Assembly: GCF_000190735.1 (NCBI RefSeq)
Contig: NC_015177.1
Coordinates: forward strand, 4,402,001-4,466,000
DNA length: 64,000 bases
Reading direction: 5' to 3'
DNA from: Pseudopedobacter saltans DSM 12145
GTDB taxonomy: Bacteria; Bacteroidota; Bacteroidia; Sphingobacteriales; Sphingobacteriaceae
Under the pieces are notes generated by a model. It saw nothing but the letters and a program-made list of their open reading frames with translations, did not search any database and was not told the DNA's origin. Positions within the stretch are counted from its first letter, which is position 1. Each line of letters starts with the position of its first letter. Of the stretch, positions 54,648 through 63,517 are shown piece after piece. A program made the position numbers and the translations under genes.

Positions 54648-55805
54648 ATGATGAAAAAGATATTCTTATTAGTTGTTTCCTTATTAAATATACAGATTGC
54701 ATTTGCACAGAAAGTTGGGATGTTATTTGCCGATTCGGAGATGAAGCGATTTCCTGAAGCCTGGCAGTTAGATCATGGAAAGCGACTATATTTTGGTTAT
54801 TCACAGGGAGTTGGTTGTATGGCCATGTTACAGGTTTGGAAAGAGACTAAAAACCAAAAATACTTTGATTATGTTGAAAAGTGGGCTGATACAATAATCA
54901 ATAACAATGGAGAAATCCATTTATACAAAGTAGAAACTTATAATGTAGATTATATTAATCCTGGGAAGATATTATTTGACCTTTATAAAGAAACTGGCAA
55001 AGAAAAATATAAACTCGCGATGGATTTATTGGTAAATCAACTTAAAAATCATCCGAGAACATTAGAAGGTGTTTTTTGGCATAAACTGATATATCCTCAC
55101 CAGATCTGGCTTGACGGGTTATACATGGCCGACCCTTTTCTGGCGCAATATGCCTTCACCTTTAGTCAGCCCGAATGGATAGACGATGTAATTAATCAGT
55201 TTTTGGTAACAGCTAAAAGAACTTATGATTTTAAAACCGGGCTTTATTACCATGCTTACGACGAAAGTCGCCAACAATTATGGGCCAATAAAATAACTGG
55301 TCACTCTCCAAACTTTTGGGGAAGAAGTATTGGTTGGTGGTATATGGCCTTGGTTGATGTGCTTGATTTTATTCCAAAAAATCATCCAAGAAGAGCAGAT
55401 CTAATCAAAATTGTACAAGATTTAGCAGATACTTTACCAAAATATCAGGATAAAAACGGATTGTGGTATCAGGTTCTGGATAAACCAGAATATCCGGGAA
55501 ATTATCATGAAGCTTCTGTCTCTTCTATGTTTATGTATGGGTATGCTAAAGCTGTTAAAAAGGGATATTTAGATAAAAAGTATTTGGCAATAGCGGAAAA
55601 AGCCTGTCAGGGCATTATGAAAGATCTGATTGTGAAAAATCCTGACGGTACACTTACGTTGACAAAATGTTGCGCCGTTGCCGGATTGGGCGGGCATCCT
55701 TACCGCGACGGAAGTATAGCTTATTATGTTAATGAACGTGTTAGGGATAATGACTCTAAAGCGACAGGCCCATTTATTATGGGATGTTTATATCTTGGAA
55801 AATGA
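54648..55805 (+). CDS. Unsaturated rhamnogalacturonyl/galacturonyl hydrolase, GH105
   Basis: 385 residues, signal peptide to about 21 (AFAQ). An (alpha/alpha)6 barrel with GH105 motifs: RFPEAWQLDHGKRLYFGYSQG, HQIWLDGLYMADPF with the presumed general acid D156 (equivalent to the YteR active-site Asp), YYHAYDE with H202, NFWGRSIGWWYMALVDVLDF and GLWYQVLD. It removes the 4,5-unsaturated uronic acid left at the non-reducing end of lyase products, by hydration. It therefore acts directly downstream of the PL1 lyases in the pathway. A second GTA-less ATG follows the first immediately (MMKK), so the start may be either. Confidence 0.9.
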   Translation: MMKKIFLLVVSLLNIQIAFAQKVGMLFADSEMKRFPEAWQLDHGKRLYFGYSQGVGCMAMLQVWKETKNQKYFDYVEKWADTIINNNGEIHLYKVETYNVDYINPGKILFDLYKETGKEKYKLAMDLLVNQLKNHPRTLEGVFWHKLIYPHQIWLDGLYMADPFLAQYAFTFSQPEWIDDVINQFLVTAKRTYDFKTGLYYHAYDESRQQLWANKITGHSPNFWGRSIGWWYMALVDVLDFIPKNHPRRADLIKIVQDLADTLPKYQDKNGLWYQVLDKPEYPGNYHEASVSSMFMYGYAKAVKKGYLDKKYLAIAEKACQGIMKDLIVKNPDGTLTLTKCCAVAGLGGHPYRDGSIAYYVNERVRDNDSKATGPFIMGCLYLGK

Positions 55806-55855
55806 TAAGCCCACACTTTTATACCATAAATAATAATCCTTTAAAACTTGATTAC

Positions 55856-57520
55856 ATGAAGAAGATATTATTGTTAGCATTAACGTTTTTTATCGCTGGC
55901 GGAATATATGCGAAAGATCGCTATGACTATCTGTATGACAATTTACCGTTTAGTATGCCGAAGCTGGCAATTCCAAATTTTCCGGATAATAAGGTGAAAA
56001 TAACTGATTTCGGAGGAATAGGCGATGGGATCTATTTAAATACACAGGCGTTTAGTAAGGCCATTGATGCACTTTCTGCAAAAGGAGGTGGAATGCTGAC
56101 AGTACCTGCAGGAATATGGCTAACTGGTCCTATCCAGTTTAAAAGTAATATCAACCTACATTTAGAAGACAGAGCGATTATCTTGTTTTCGCCTGATAAA
56201 AACCTGTATCCTATCGTAGAAACGTCTTTCGAAGGATTGGATACCAGGCGTTGCCAATCTCCTATTTGGGGTAAAAATCTAACAAATATTGCTATTACAG
56301 GAAGTGGAGCAATTGATGGTAACGGACAATTTTGGAGACCTTTGAAAAAGCAGAAAGTAACAGAAAGTTTTTGGAAAAAGACGGTATCAGGTGGTGGTGT
56401 ATTTAAGCGCAGTGATTATTGGATGCCCTCTGCACAATATTTACATGGCGACACCATTAGCGATATGAACGTTCCAAGGCATTTTAAAACTGATGAAGAA
56501 TGGCAGTCGGTACGCGATTTTTTACGTCCTGTTATGGTAAGTTTCAGAGAATGTAAAAATGTGTATCTCCAGGGAGTGATTTTTCAGAACTCCCCCGCAT
56601 GGAATATTCATCCATTAATGTGTGAAAATGTTATTATAGACGGAATTCAGGTACGCAATCCGTCTTATGCACAAAACGGTGATGGTCTGGATCTGGAATC
56701 CTGCAAGAATGTAATTGTGGTGAATAGTTCTTTTGATGTTGGAGACGATGGAATTTGCTTAAAATCCGGAAAAAATGAGGATGGCAGGAAAAGAGGGATG
56801 CCATGTGAAAATGTGATTGTAGATAATTGTACCGTTTTCAAAGGGCATGGAGGCTTTGTGGTAGGGAGTGAAATGTCCGGCGGGGTTAGAAATATCTCTG
56901 TAACAAATTGCCAGTTCTTAGGAACTGACGTTGGTTTGCGTTTTAAAAGCAACAGAGGGAGAGGGGGCGTGGTAGAAAATATTTTTATATCTAATATCAG
57001 TATGATTGATATTGCGACCGAACCACTGCATTTCAATTTATACTATGGAGGGAAATCTGCGGTAGAAGAATTGGAAGATGGGACGAAGATTGTACGTCAG
57101 GAAAAACTCCCTCCTGTAGATGAAACCACTCCAACATTTAAAAATATAACTATAAAAAATGTTTACTGTAGCGAAGCAAATAAGGCTATGTATTTTTATG
57201 GATTACCAGAGCATAATATTAAAAACCTTCAGATAGAAAACTTTGTAGTTCACTCCAATCAGGGAGCAGATATACAGGAATCAGAGAATATATCTTTGAA
57301 AGATATTACCATTTATGCTAAAAAAGGAGCAGCCATAAATTTTGGAAACGTTAAAAATGTAACTCTGGATAATTTAAAAACTGACACTAACTTGAATACG
57401 ATAATTTCAATATCAGGGAATAAGACAGACAAAATATTAATAAACACATTTTACAAGCTCGAACAGATAAAAATTTCCAAAGAAATTTCCGCTAGTAAGG
57501 TTAAAATCCAGAAAAAATAG
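55856..57520 (+). CDS. GH28 polygalacturonase with complete canonical active site
   Basis: I place the start at 55856; an upstream ATG at 55784 would add 24 residues overlapping the GH105 gene and mask the signal peptide (MKKILLLALTFFIAGGIYA). The beta-helix starts VKITDFGGIGDGIYLNT. From the 55856 start, all four GH28 motifs are intact: NGDGLD (D276, D279), GDDG (D297, D298), GHG (H331) and RFK (362-364). An insertion at about 165-215 carries KRSDYWMPSAQYLHGD. The protein of 554 residues is at the long end for the family and resembles periplasmic exo-polygalacturonases that remove galacturonic acid from saturated oligomers. It is embedded between two GH105 genes. Confidence 0.9.
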   Translation: MKKILLLALTFFIAGGIYAKDRYDYLYDNLPFSMPKLAIPNFPDNKVKITDFGGIGDGIYLNTQAFSKAIDALSAKGGGMLTVPAGIWLTGPIQFKSNINLHLEDRAIILFSPDKNLYPIVETSFEGLDTRRCQSPIWGKNLTNIAITGSGAIDGNGQFWRPLKKQKVTESFWKKTVSGGGVFKRSDYWMPSAQYLHGDTISDMNVPRHFKTDEEWQSVRDFLRPVMVSFRECKNVYLQGVIFQNSPAWNIHPLMCENVIIDGIQVRNPSYAQNGDGLDLESCKNVIVVNSSFDVGDDGICLKSGKNEDGRKRGMPCENVIVDNCTVFKGHGGFVVGSEMSGGVRNISVTNCQFLGTDVGLRFKSNRGRGGVVENIFISNISMIDIATEPLHFNLYYGGKSAVEELEDGTKIVRQEKLPPVDETTPTFKNITIKNVYCSEANKAMYFYGLPEHNIKNLQIENFVVHSNQGADIQESENISLKDITIYAKKGAAINFGNVKNVTLDNLKTDTNLNTIISISGNKTDKILINTFYKLEQIKISKEISASKVKIQKK

Positions 57521-57563
57521 AAAGTACTTCGTTAAATTAAAAGTTATAACTAACCAAAAAATA

Positions 57564-58856
57564 ATGAAAAAAGTATTCTTGTTAATGATTGTTTCTACTC
57601 TGGTTAGCAGAGAACTATTTGCTCAGGCAACGCTTAAGGTGGATGAACTGGCAACTACAATTGCTAATCGTATTATTTCAGAAACACCACATACTTTCAT
57701 AAATAAACAGACAAAACAAACTTACACAAGTCTGAAAAATGTTCCGTTTACAATGGATATGAAAGTAAGTAGTAAATACAATGATTGGCATTACACAAAC
57801 GGTGTATTGCAAATTGCGATGTTAGAATTAAGCGAGCTATTAAAAGATGAGAAATATGCGGCGTATGTAGATGAAAATATGCAATTCGTTTTTCAAAAAG
57901 ACAATCTTGATTATTTCAAAAGGCAATTTAATGAGGCATATAAGCAAAGTGGTTGGCGGGGCGTTCGCAATTTATCGTGGCACATGATATCCAGAAATAA
58001 ACGTCTGGATGATAATGGACCTATGGGGGCTAGCTTAATCGATTTGTATATGAAAAAGCCCAATAAGTCATATTTAGAATATATCAATACAACCGAACAG
58101 CATTTGATGGTAGCCGAGCCAAGATTGAAAGACGGAACCATTGCCCGTATCTGGCCTCATGAAAATACCATATGGGCAGATGATCTTTTTATGGCACTTT
58201 CCTTTTTATCGCGTATGGGTAAAATGACCGGAAATATGAAGTACTTTGACGATGCCGCAAATCAGATACTCAACTATCACAAATATTTATGGCATCCCGG
58301 CAAGGAAATATACTATCATTGTTTTCATACAGATGTTAAAGAACATGGTGTTGCACATTGGTCCCGGGCAAATGGGTGGATGCTTATGGCAAAAGCCGAT
58401 TTATTAACTGTACTTCCTAAAGACCATCCTAAAAGAGTGGCATTAATAGAAAACTACAATGCCCAGATAAAAGGAATTCTTCAATATCAGGGAAAAAGCG
58501 GATTGTGGTATCAGGTATTAGATAAAACAGATTCGTATGAAGAGATTACCGGAACAGCCATGTTCGTTTTTGGTATCGCAAGAGGTGTAAGAGAAGGCTG
58601 GATCAATAAAGATTATATCTATGCCGCAGAACAAGGGTTGAAAGGTATGAATACAAAAATGACTGACAAGGGGGATATTACCAGCATATGTGTCGGGACA
58701 GGAATTATGCCTTCATTAACATTCTATTACAATCGTCCTACTCAGGAAAACGATCCTATGGGCGAAGGTCCGGTATTGCGGGCATTGGTAGAAATGGCTA
58801 AGGCCAAAAGATACACGGAAATCTCTGCCGATGACCAGTACGATAAAATTAAATAG
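57564..58856 (+). CDS. GH105-like unsaturated uronyl hydrolase, second member
   Basis: 430 residues, signal peptide to about 20 (LFAQ). Motifs correspond to those of the GH105 at 54648: WHYTNGVLQIAMLELSELL, WPHENTIWADDLFMALSFLSRMG with presumed general acid D206, YYHCFHTD, HWSRANGWMLMAKADLL and GLWYQVLDKTDSYEE. The sequence is diverged and has a longer N-terminal segment, so the two enzymes probably prefer different unsaturated ends (galacturonan versus rhamnogalacturonan). That division of labour is inference. It is the last gene before operator site C. Confidence 0.87.
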   Translation: MKKVFLLMIVSTLVSRELFAQATLKVDELATTIANRIISETPHTFINKQTKQTYTSLKNVPFTMDMKVSSKYNDWHYTNGVLQIAMLELSELLKDEKYAAYVDENMQFVFQKDNLDYFKRQFNEAYKQSGWRGVRNLSWHMISRNKRLDDNGPMGASLIDLYMKKPNKSYLEYINTTEQHLMVAEPRLKDGTIARIWPHENTIWADDLFMALSFLSRMGKMTGNMKYFDDAANQILNYHKYLWHPGKEIYYHCFHTDVKEHGVAHWSRANGWMLMAKADLLTVLPKDHPKRVALIENYNAQIKGILQYQGKSGLWYQVLDKTDSYEEITGTAMFVFGIARGVREGWINKDYIYAAEQGLKGMNTKMTDKGDITSICVGTGIMPSLTFYYNRPTQENDPMGEGPVLRALVEMAKAKRYTEISADDQYDKIK

Positions 58857-58924
58857 AATTAATAATATCTGTTTTCCTTGTTAATTATTTATAAAAGTTG
58901 ATTGATTATCAAAAACTTATTGAT

Positions 58925-58988
58925 ACCAAAAATTGGAATGAATTCACCAAATTTTGGAAGCCATTTCTATAAGTTAAAATTAAGTTTG
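58925..58988 (+). promoter_or_regulatory. HTCS-type operator and promoter, site C (drives the secreted PL1 gene)
   Basis: ACCAAAAATTGGAA at 58925 and ACCAAATTTTGGAA at 58946 form a 14-bp direct repeat (12 matches) of 21-bp period; each copy is also nearly palindromic. The second copy starts 35 bp before TAAGTTTG (58981-58988). Geometry is identical to sites A and B. Confidence 0.75.
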
Positions 58989-58994
58989 ATATAT

Positions 58995-59066
58995 CTTTTA
59001 TAAATCAACAGCCCTGTTGAATATGAGTAAATTGGTTTTTGTGAGTCAGTATTATTTCTGGCTCAC
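58995..59066 (+). ncRNA. Conserved two-hairpin leader RNA, copy 2 (5' UTR of the secreted PL1 gene)
   Basis: Hairpin 1 is TCAACA (59005-59010) with TGTTGA (59015-59020) around a GCCC loop; hairpin 2 is GTGAGTCAG (59041-59049) with CTGGCTCAC (59058-59066). Between them is AAATTGGTTTTT, as in copy 1. One base of hairpin 2 differs from copy 1 but keeps a G-U pair, and the loops differ in sequence, which supports a conserved structure. No T-run follows; the start codon of the lyase is 50 nt downstream. Confidence 0.6.
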
Positions 59067-59116
59067 ACTTCTCACGAATATTCTAAGGGTTTTATAAATC
59101 TATTCAATAAAAAAAC

Positions 59117-62100
59117 ATGTCAAAAAAACTACATTTAATTTATGTCGTGATGTTAGTTACGTTTGTAATATTACATCTATCTGCAAGCAAAGTAAATGCT
59201 CAGACCTTGGCTTTTTCGGGAGCTGAAGGATTTGGTAGATTTACCACAGGAGCGAGAGGGGCACAAAATCCAGAGGTTTATATTGTAACAAATTTAAACG
59301 ATAGTGGCCCCGGTTCTTTTAGAGATGCCTGTAGTAAACAAGGAAGATTTATTGTTTTCGCTATTAGTGGAATAATTAAACTAAGTGCCGATTTAGCGAT
59401 ACCTAAGAATACAACTATCGCCGGACAGACAGCGCCGGGCGAAGGTATAGTCCTTTACGGAAGAAAAGTCTCTTTTTCCGGTTCAGATAATACCATAGCC
59501 CGTTATATCAGGATTAGATTGTCATCAGGAAACGGTAATAGTAAAAGTGCCGATGCATCTGGAATAGCTAATGGTAAGGATATGATATTAGATCACCTTT
59601 CTGTAACCTGGGGTATGGATGAAGTGTTTTCTATAAACTGGGATAGTAAAGGCAACAATCCCGATAATATTACGATCCAAAATTCAATTATTGGCCAGGG
59701 TCTGCACAGACATAACCATTCGGCAGGAGGATTGATGCAGCCTTCGGAAGGTGGAAAAATAAGTCTGATCAGAAATCTTTATTCGAGCAATAAAACAAGA
59801 AATCCGAAAGTAAAAGGAATAAATGAGTTTGTGAACAATGTAGTTTATAACTGGGGAAATTATGGCAATACTTATGGACACTCAGAGTCGGGAGAAGCTT
59901 ATATCATGGGGGGAGACTCAGCTGGTGAATCATTTGTAAATATTATTAATAATTATTTTATCAGTGGACCAAGTACTAGAGATAACTGGGCAACACCATT
60001 TAATAGGGGAAATTCGAACTTTAACCTTTATGGATCCGGTAACTATTTTGATAATAATAAGGATGGTGTGCTGAATGGGATAGATCTTCCTTATGATATC
60101 ATCAGTTATCCTACGGGTGATGAATCTAGTTTAAAAGCAGTTCCTTATGATTATCCTATGAAAAATCCTACAATGACAGCAGAACAGGCATATTATTGGA
60201 TTTGTGATCATGTTGGGGCTTCCTATCCAAGAAGAGATCAGGTTGATAAGTTGATGATTAGTGATCTGCGCAGTGTAGGTACATCAGGTATCTACGTTTA
60301 TACAGAATCAGATTTGCCTTTGGCTAATGGAGGTGTTGGAAATGTATTTAGTGCTCCAGCTCCATTAGATTCCGACGAAGATGGTATACCTGATATCTGG
60401 GAGGACGCAAATGGGTTAAATAAGAATGATAAGACAGATGCTGTAAAATATAGTTTATCCAATCCCGAATATCTGAATATAGAAGTTTACATTAATTCAT
60501 TGATGGATACACCTCCATCCCCATTTATAATACCACCATCAAACATTCTTTTAAGTTCTGTTTCTGTAGAAACGCCAAGTCCACAAAGTACCATTACCAT
60601 AAAGTGGACTGATAATTCAAACGACGAGGATGGCTTTGTGATAGAACGTTCTTTGGATGGTGTCAGTTATTCCGTTTTAGATAATGTACCTGCAAATACA
60701 ATAACTTATCAGGACAATAATGGACTACCAAATGTAAAATATTGGTACCGGATTAAAGCTGTCAATACAAATGCAGAGTCAGCTTATGGCGCAGCAGTAA
60801 GTATTCTGACCGCGCCAATCCCGACAGCTCCGGTTAAAACAAGTTCTCCAACTCCGAAAAATGCCTATAAATATGTTGAATTATTAAGTCACATTAATAC
60901 TGGAAATCTTCAGTTAAGCTGGATAGGGAGCGCAAATACAACAACTTATAAGATTTTTATTGGTGAATCTGCTGATAACTTAGCGTTTATTTCAAACTCA
61001 ACAACAATTAATTATACAATTTCCGCATCTTCCTTAGTTAAAGGAAAGACCTACTATTGGCGAGTTGATGCAGAGAATAGCAAAGGAGTCGCCACAGGAG
61101 ATATATGGAGTTTTCGTGTGATGCCAGACATTCCAAATGGTCTGGTAGGCTACTGGTCTTTTGATGATATTTTAAATAATGGTAATCAGATAACAGACTC
61201 CAGTCCTTATGAAAATCACGGAACATTAGCTCTTGAAGAAAGCGCAAATATAAAAACGGAAGGAAAAGTTGGTAGTGCGATTAATTTTGCAACAGCTACT
61301 ACCAATATGGATGTAATCAATATTCCAAATAACGATCAGTTATATCTCAGTAATCGCTCATTTTCCATTAGTTTCTGGATGAAAGCCCCTGCGGCAGCGT
61401 TGCCTAATAGTGTTAGTGAATATTTACTTTGTAAAGGTTCTATGACTAAAAGTAACGTCACCGGAGCTACAGGAAATAGATATAACCTTGAGTTTAAAAG
61501 CAAACAATTAAGGTTTGCTATAGATAATGATGAAAGGAATAAAGATGAGCTTGGTGTTGATGGCTATCTTTTTTATACAAACGAATGGGTACATGTGGTT
61601 CTAATTAGGGATTTTGAAAATAGGAAACTAAAAGTTTATGCAAACGGAGTGAAACAAGGAGAGAAAGCCATAACTAGCGCTATAGATAATATTGGTGAAG
61701 AAAGTGCTTTAATATTGGGGAATATTGGTGAATTAGAACTGTTAAATAATGAAAAAGGGGTAGTTAAAGCCATCGCGCCAGCTCCTTATAAGGGCCTTTT
61801 GGATGAATTTAAAATTTATAATTACGTACTTACAGATGCTCAAATTCAGGCAGATTACAATGTAGATCCTTTACCTATTCAAGCATCTTCTCCTAAACCT
61901 GTAAATCAGGGAGAAGTTGCGTTAATGGATAGAGCAGAGTTGAGCTGGGACGGGGGATTCAAAACGACTAGTTTTAAACTATATGCTGGAACTTCGGCGA
62001 GTAATTTAACGTTTGTAACAGAATTACCAGTAATTACAAAAAGTTATGAGTTAACCAACTTAAATGGAAATACACAATATTTTTGGAGAGTCGATGCGGT

Positions 62101-63376
62101 AAACGACGAAGGTACTAAAACAGGCCAGGTTTGGGAATTTAAAACTGCAGCTTTTCCACAGGGAATAGTAGCCGATTGGCATTTGGATGCAACCAATGGT
62201 ATAGATATAATTGACAACAGCATTTATCAGAATAACGGAACCATCAGCAATGTAAATTCATATGCCTGGGAAAGTGGAAAACTAAATAATAGTTTAAATC
62301 TGCAAGATGTTGCAGCAAACTCTGCGATAGTAGTTCCGCATAATGAAAGTCTTAAGTTTGATAAGAATTCCTTTAGTGTCTCTTTGTGGGTGAAAGCATC
62401 AACTCCTGCATCAACTTCGTCTTATATTTTACATAAAGGAACATTTGCTAAAAATGCAGCTATCGGCACAACTGGTAAATGGTACGGTGTAGAATTAAAA
62501 GGTGATCAGATTTATTTTTCGGTAGACGATGATATTAATAAAAGCACTGCTACTGCTTCGAGTACTTCGATATTGAATGATACCTGGGTAAATTTAGTTT
62601 TTGTAAGGAATGTTGCAGACAAAACCCTGAAGATTTATAAGGATGGTGTTCAGATTGCTTTGGCTCCCGAAAATAGTAGCAGTATAGCCAATGGTATTGG
62701 CGGTATCGAATCACTTTATATAGCCAACTGTTACGACTTAAACGCACCATTTAAAGGTGCATTAGATGAGGTTAAGTTTTTCAATTACGCGTTGAGTCAA
62801 ACAGAAATAACAAACTTATCTCAGGGAACTTTACCGGTAAAACTAGTTGATTTTACAGCTAAAATTGAAAATAGCTTGGTTAAACTCCGGTGGAGTACTG
62901 TTTCAGAAGAGAATAATGATAAATTTATAGTAGAAAAATCAAGTAATGGATATGACTTTTCTTTCCTGAAAGAATTGAAGGGAAAAGGTGTTTCGAACCA
63001 AACTACTTCCTATACCGCTTTTGATAACGCGCCATCTAGCGGAACAAATTACTATAAACTAGTTCAGTATGATAAAGATGGTCAATCACAAATTGTTGGA
63101 TTAAGTTCTGTTAGTTACAATTTAATCACTTCGGAAACTATAAGAATTTATCCAAATCCGGTTAAACAGGAAATTAACGTAGCTATTTCGAAAAATGTTA
63201 GTCAGGCAGTAATAAGTCTGATTTCACTGGACGGAAAAACCGTATATGAAAGATTACTTACTCCCGAGGATGGTATTTTTAAAGTTAATCTTTTACAAAA
63301 GCCAAAGTCAGGGGTTTATGTTTTGAAAGTAGCTTGTAGGTACGATACCTATTCTTCAAAATTAGTTGTTGATTAA
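59117..63376 (+). CDS. Large secreted PL1 pectate lyase with FN3, LamG-like and type IX sorting domains
   Basis: 1419 residues. Signal peptide to about 29 (VNAQ). The PL1 beta-helix spans about 30-420 (LAFSGAEGFGRFTTGARG, TIAGQTAPGEGI, LDHLSVTWGMDE, KTRNPKVKG). A calcium-loop motif DSDEDGIPDIWEDANGLN follows. Then come a fibronectin-III-like domain (about 483-565), a second (about 575-675), a LamG/concanavalin-like domain (about 680-905), another FN3-like domain (about 915-1010), another LamG-like domain (about 1015-1230), a beta domain (about 1235-1335) and a type A type IX secretion signal (1342-1419, IYPNPV ... GVYVLKV). It is exported to the surface or medium and probably makes the first cuts in pectin. 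It has its own HTCS-type promoter. Confidence 0.92.
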   Translation: MSKKLHLIYVVMLVTFVILHLSASKVNAQTLAFSGAEGFGRFTTGARGAQNPEVYIVTNLNDSGPGSFRDACSKQGRFIVFAISGIIKLSADLAIPKNTTIAGQTAPGEGIVLYGRKVSFSGSDNTIARYIRIRLSSGNGNSKSADASGIANGKDMILDHLSVTWGMDEVFSINWDSKGNNPDNITIQNSIIGQGLHRHNHSAGGLMQPSEGGKISLIRNLYSSNKTRNPKVKGINEFVNNVVYNWGNYGNTYGHSESGEAYIMGGDSAGESFVNIINNYFISGPSTRDNWATPFNRGNSNFNLYGSGNYFDNNKDGVLNGIDLPYDIISYPTGDESSLKAVPYDYPMKNPTMTAEQAYYWICDHVGASYPRRDQVDKLMISDLRSVGTSGIYVYTESDLPLANGGVGNVFSAPAPLDSDEDGIPDIWEDANGLNKNDKTDAVKYSLSNPEYLNIEVYINSLMDTPPSPFIIPPSNILLSSVSVETPSPQSTITIKWTDNSNDEDGFVIERSLDGVSYSVLDNVPANTITYQDNNGLPNVKYWYRIKAVNTNAESAYGAAVSILTAPIPTAPVKTSSPTPKNAYKYVELLSHINTGNLQLSWIGSANTTTYKIFIGESADNLAFISNSTTINYTISASSLVKGKTYYWRVDAENSKGVATGDIWSFRVMPDIPNGLVGYWSFDDILNNGNQITDSSPYENHGTLALEESANIKTEGKVGSAINFATATTNMDVINIPNNDQLYLSNRSFSISFWMKAPAAALPNSVSEYLLCKGSMTKSNVTGATGNRYNLEFKSKQLRFAIDNDERNKDELGVDGYLFYTNEWVHVVLIRDFENRKLKVYANGVKQGEKAITSAIDNIGEESALILGNIGELELLNNEKGVVKAIAPAPYKGLLDEFKIYNYVLTDAQIQADYNVDPLPIQASSPKPVNQGEVALMDRAELSWDGGFKTTSFKLYAGTSASNLTFVTELPVITKSYELTNLNGNTQYFWRVDAVNDEGTKTGQVWEFKTAAFPQGIVADWHLDATNGIDIIDNSIYQNNGTISNVNSYAWESGKLNNSLNLQDVAANSAIVVPHNESLKFDKNSFSVSLWVKASTPASTSSYILHKGTFAKNAAIGTTGKWYGVELKGDQIYFSVDDDINKSTATASSTSILNDTWVNLVFVRNVADKTLKIYKDGVQIALAPENSSSIANGIGGIESLYIANCYDLNAPFKGALDEVKFFNYALSQTEITNLSQGTLPVKLVDFTAKIENSLVKLRWSTVSEENNDKFIVEKSSNGYDFSFLKELKGKGVSNQTTSYTAFDNAPSSGTNYYKLVQYDKDGQSQIVGLSSVSYNLITSETIRIYPNPVKQEINVAISKNVSQAVISLISLDGKTVYERLLTPEDGIFKVNLLQKPKSGVYVLKVACRYDTYSSKLVVD

Positions 63377-63517
63377 TCTGAAAAGGGTTGTAGTTTAAGG
63401 GCAATGCCCTGAAAATTGGTCCTTTTAATTAAATTTAGATATTTCGAAGAGGGTAAATAGACGTTAAAATTGAAAAGTAATAGTTTACAATATTTAAAGA
63501 CATACAACAAAGAGATT

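Noticed and set aside
55784-55855. Upstream ATG extending the GH28 protein by 24 residues
   Set aside because: It overlaps the end of the GH105 gene and places a hydrophilic stretch before a perfect signal peptide starting at 55856.
63391-63415. Short GGGC/GCCC hairpin after the secreted lyase gene as a terminator
   Set aside because: Only a 4-bp stem with a 3-nt loop and no T-run; too weak to call.
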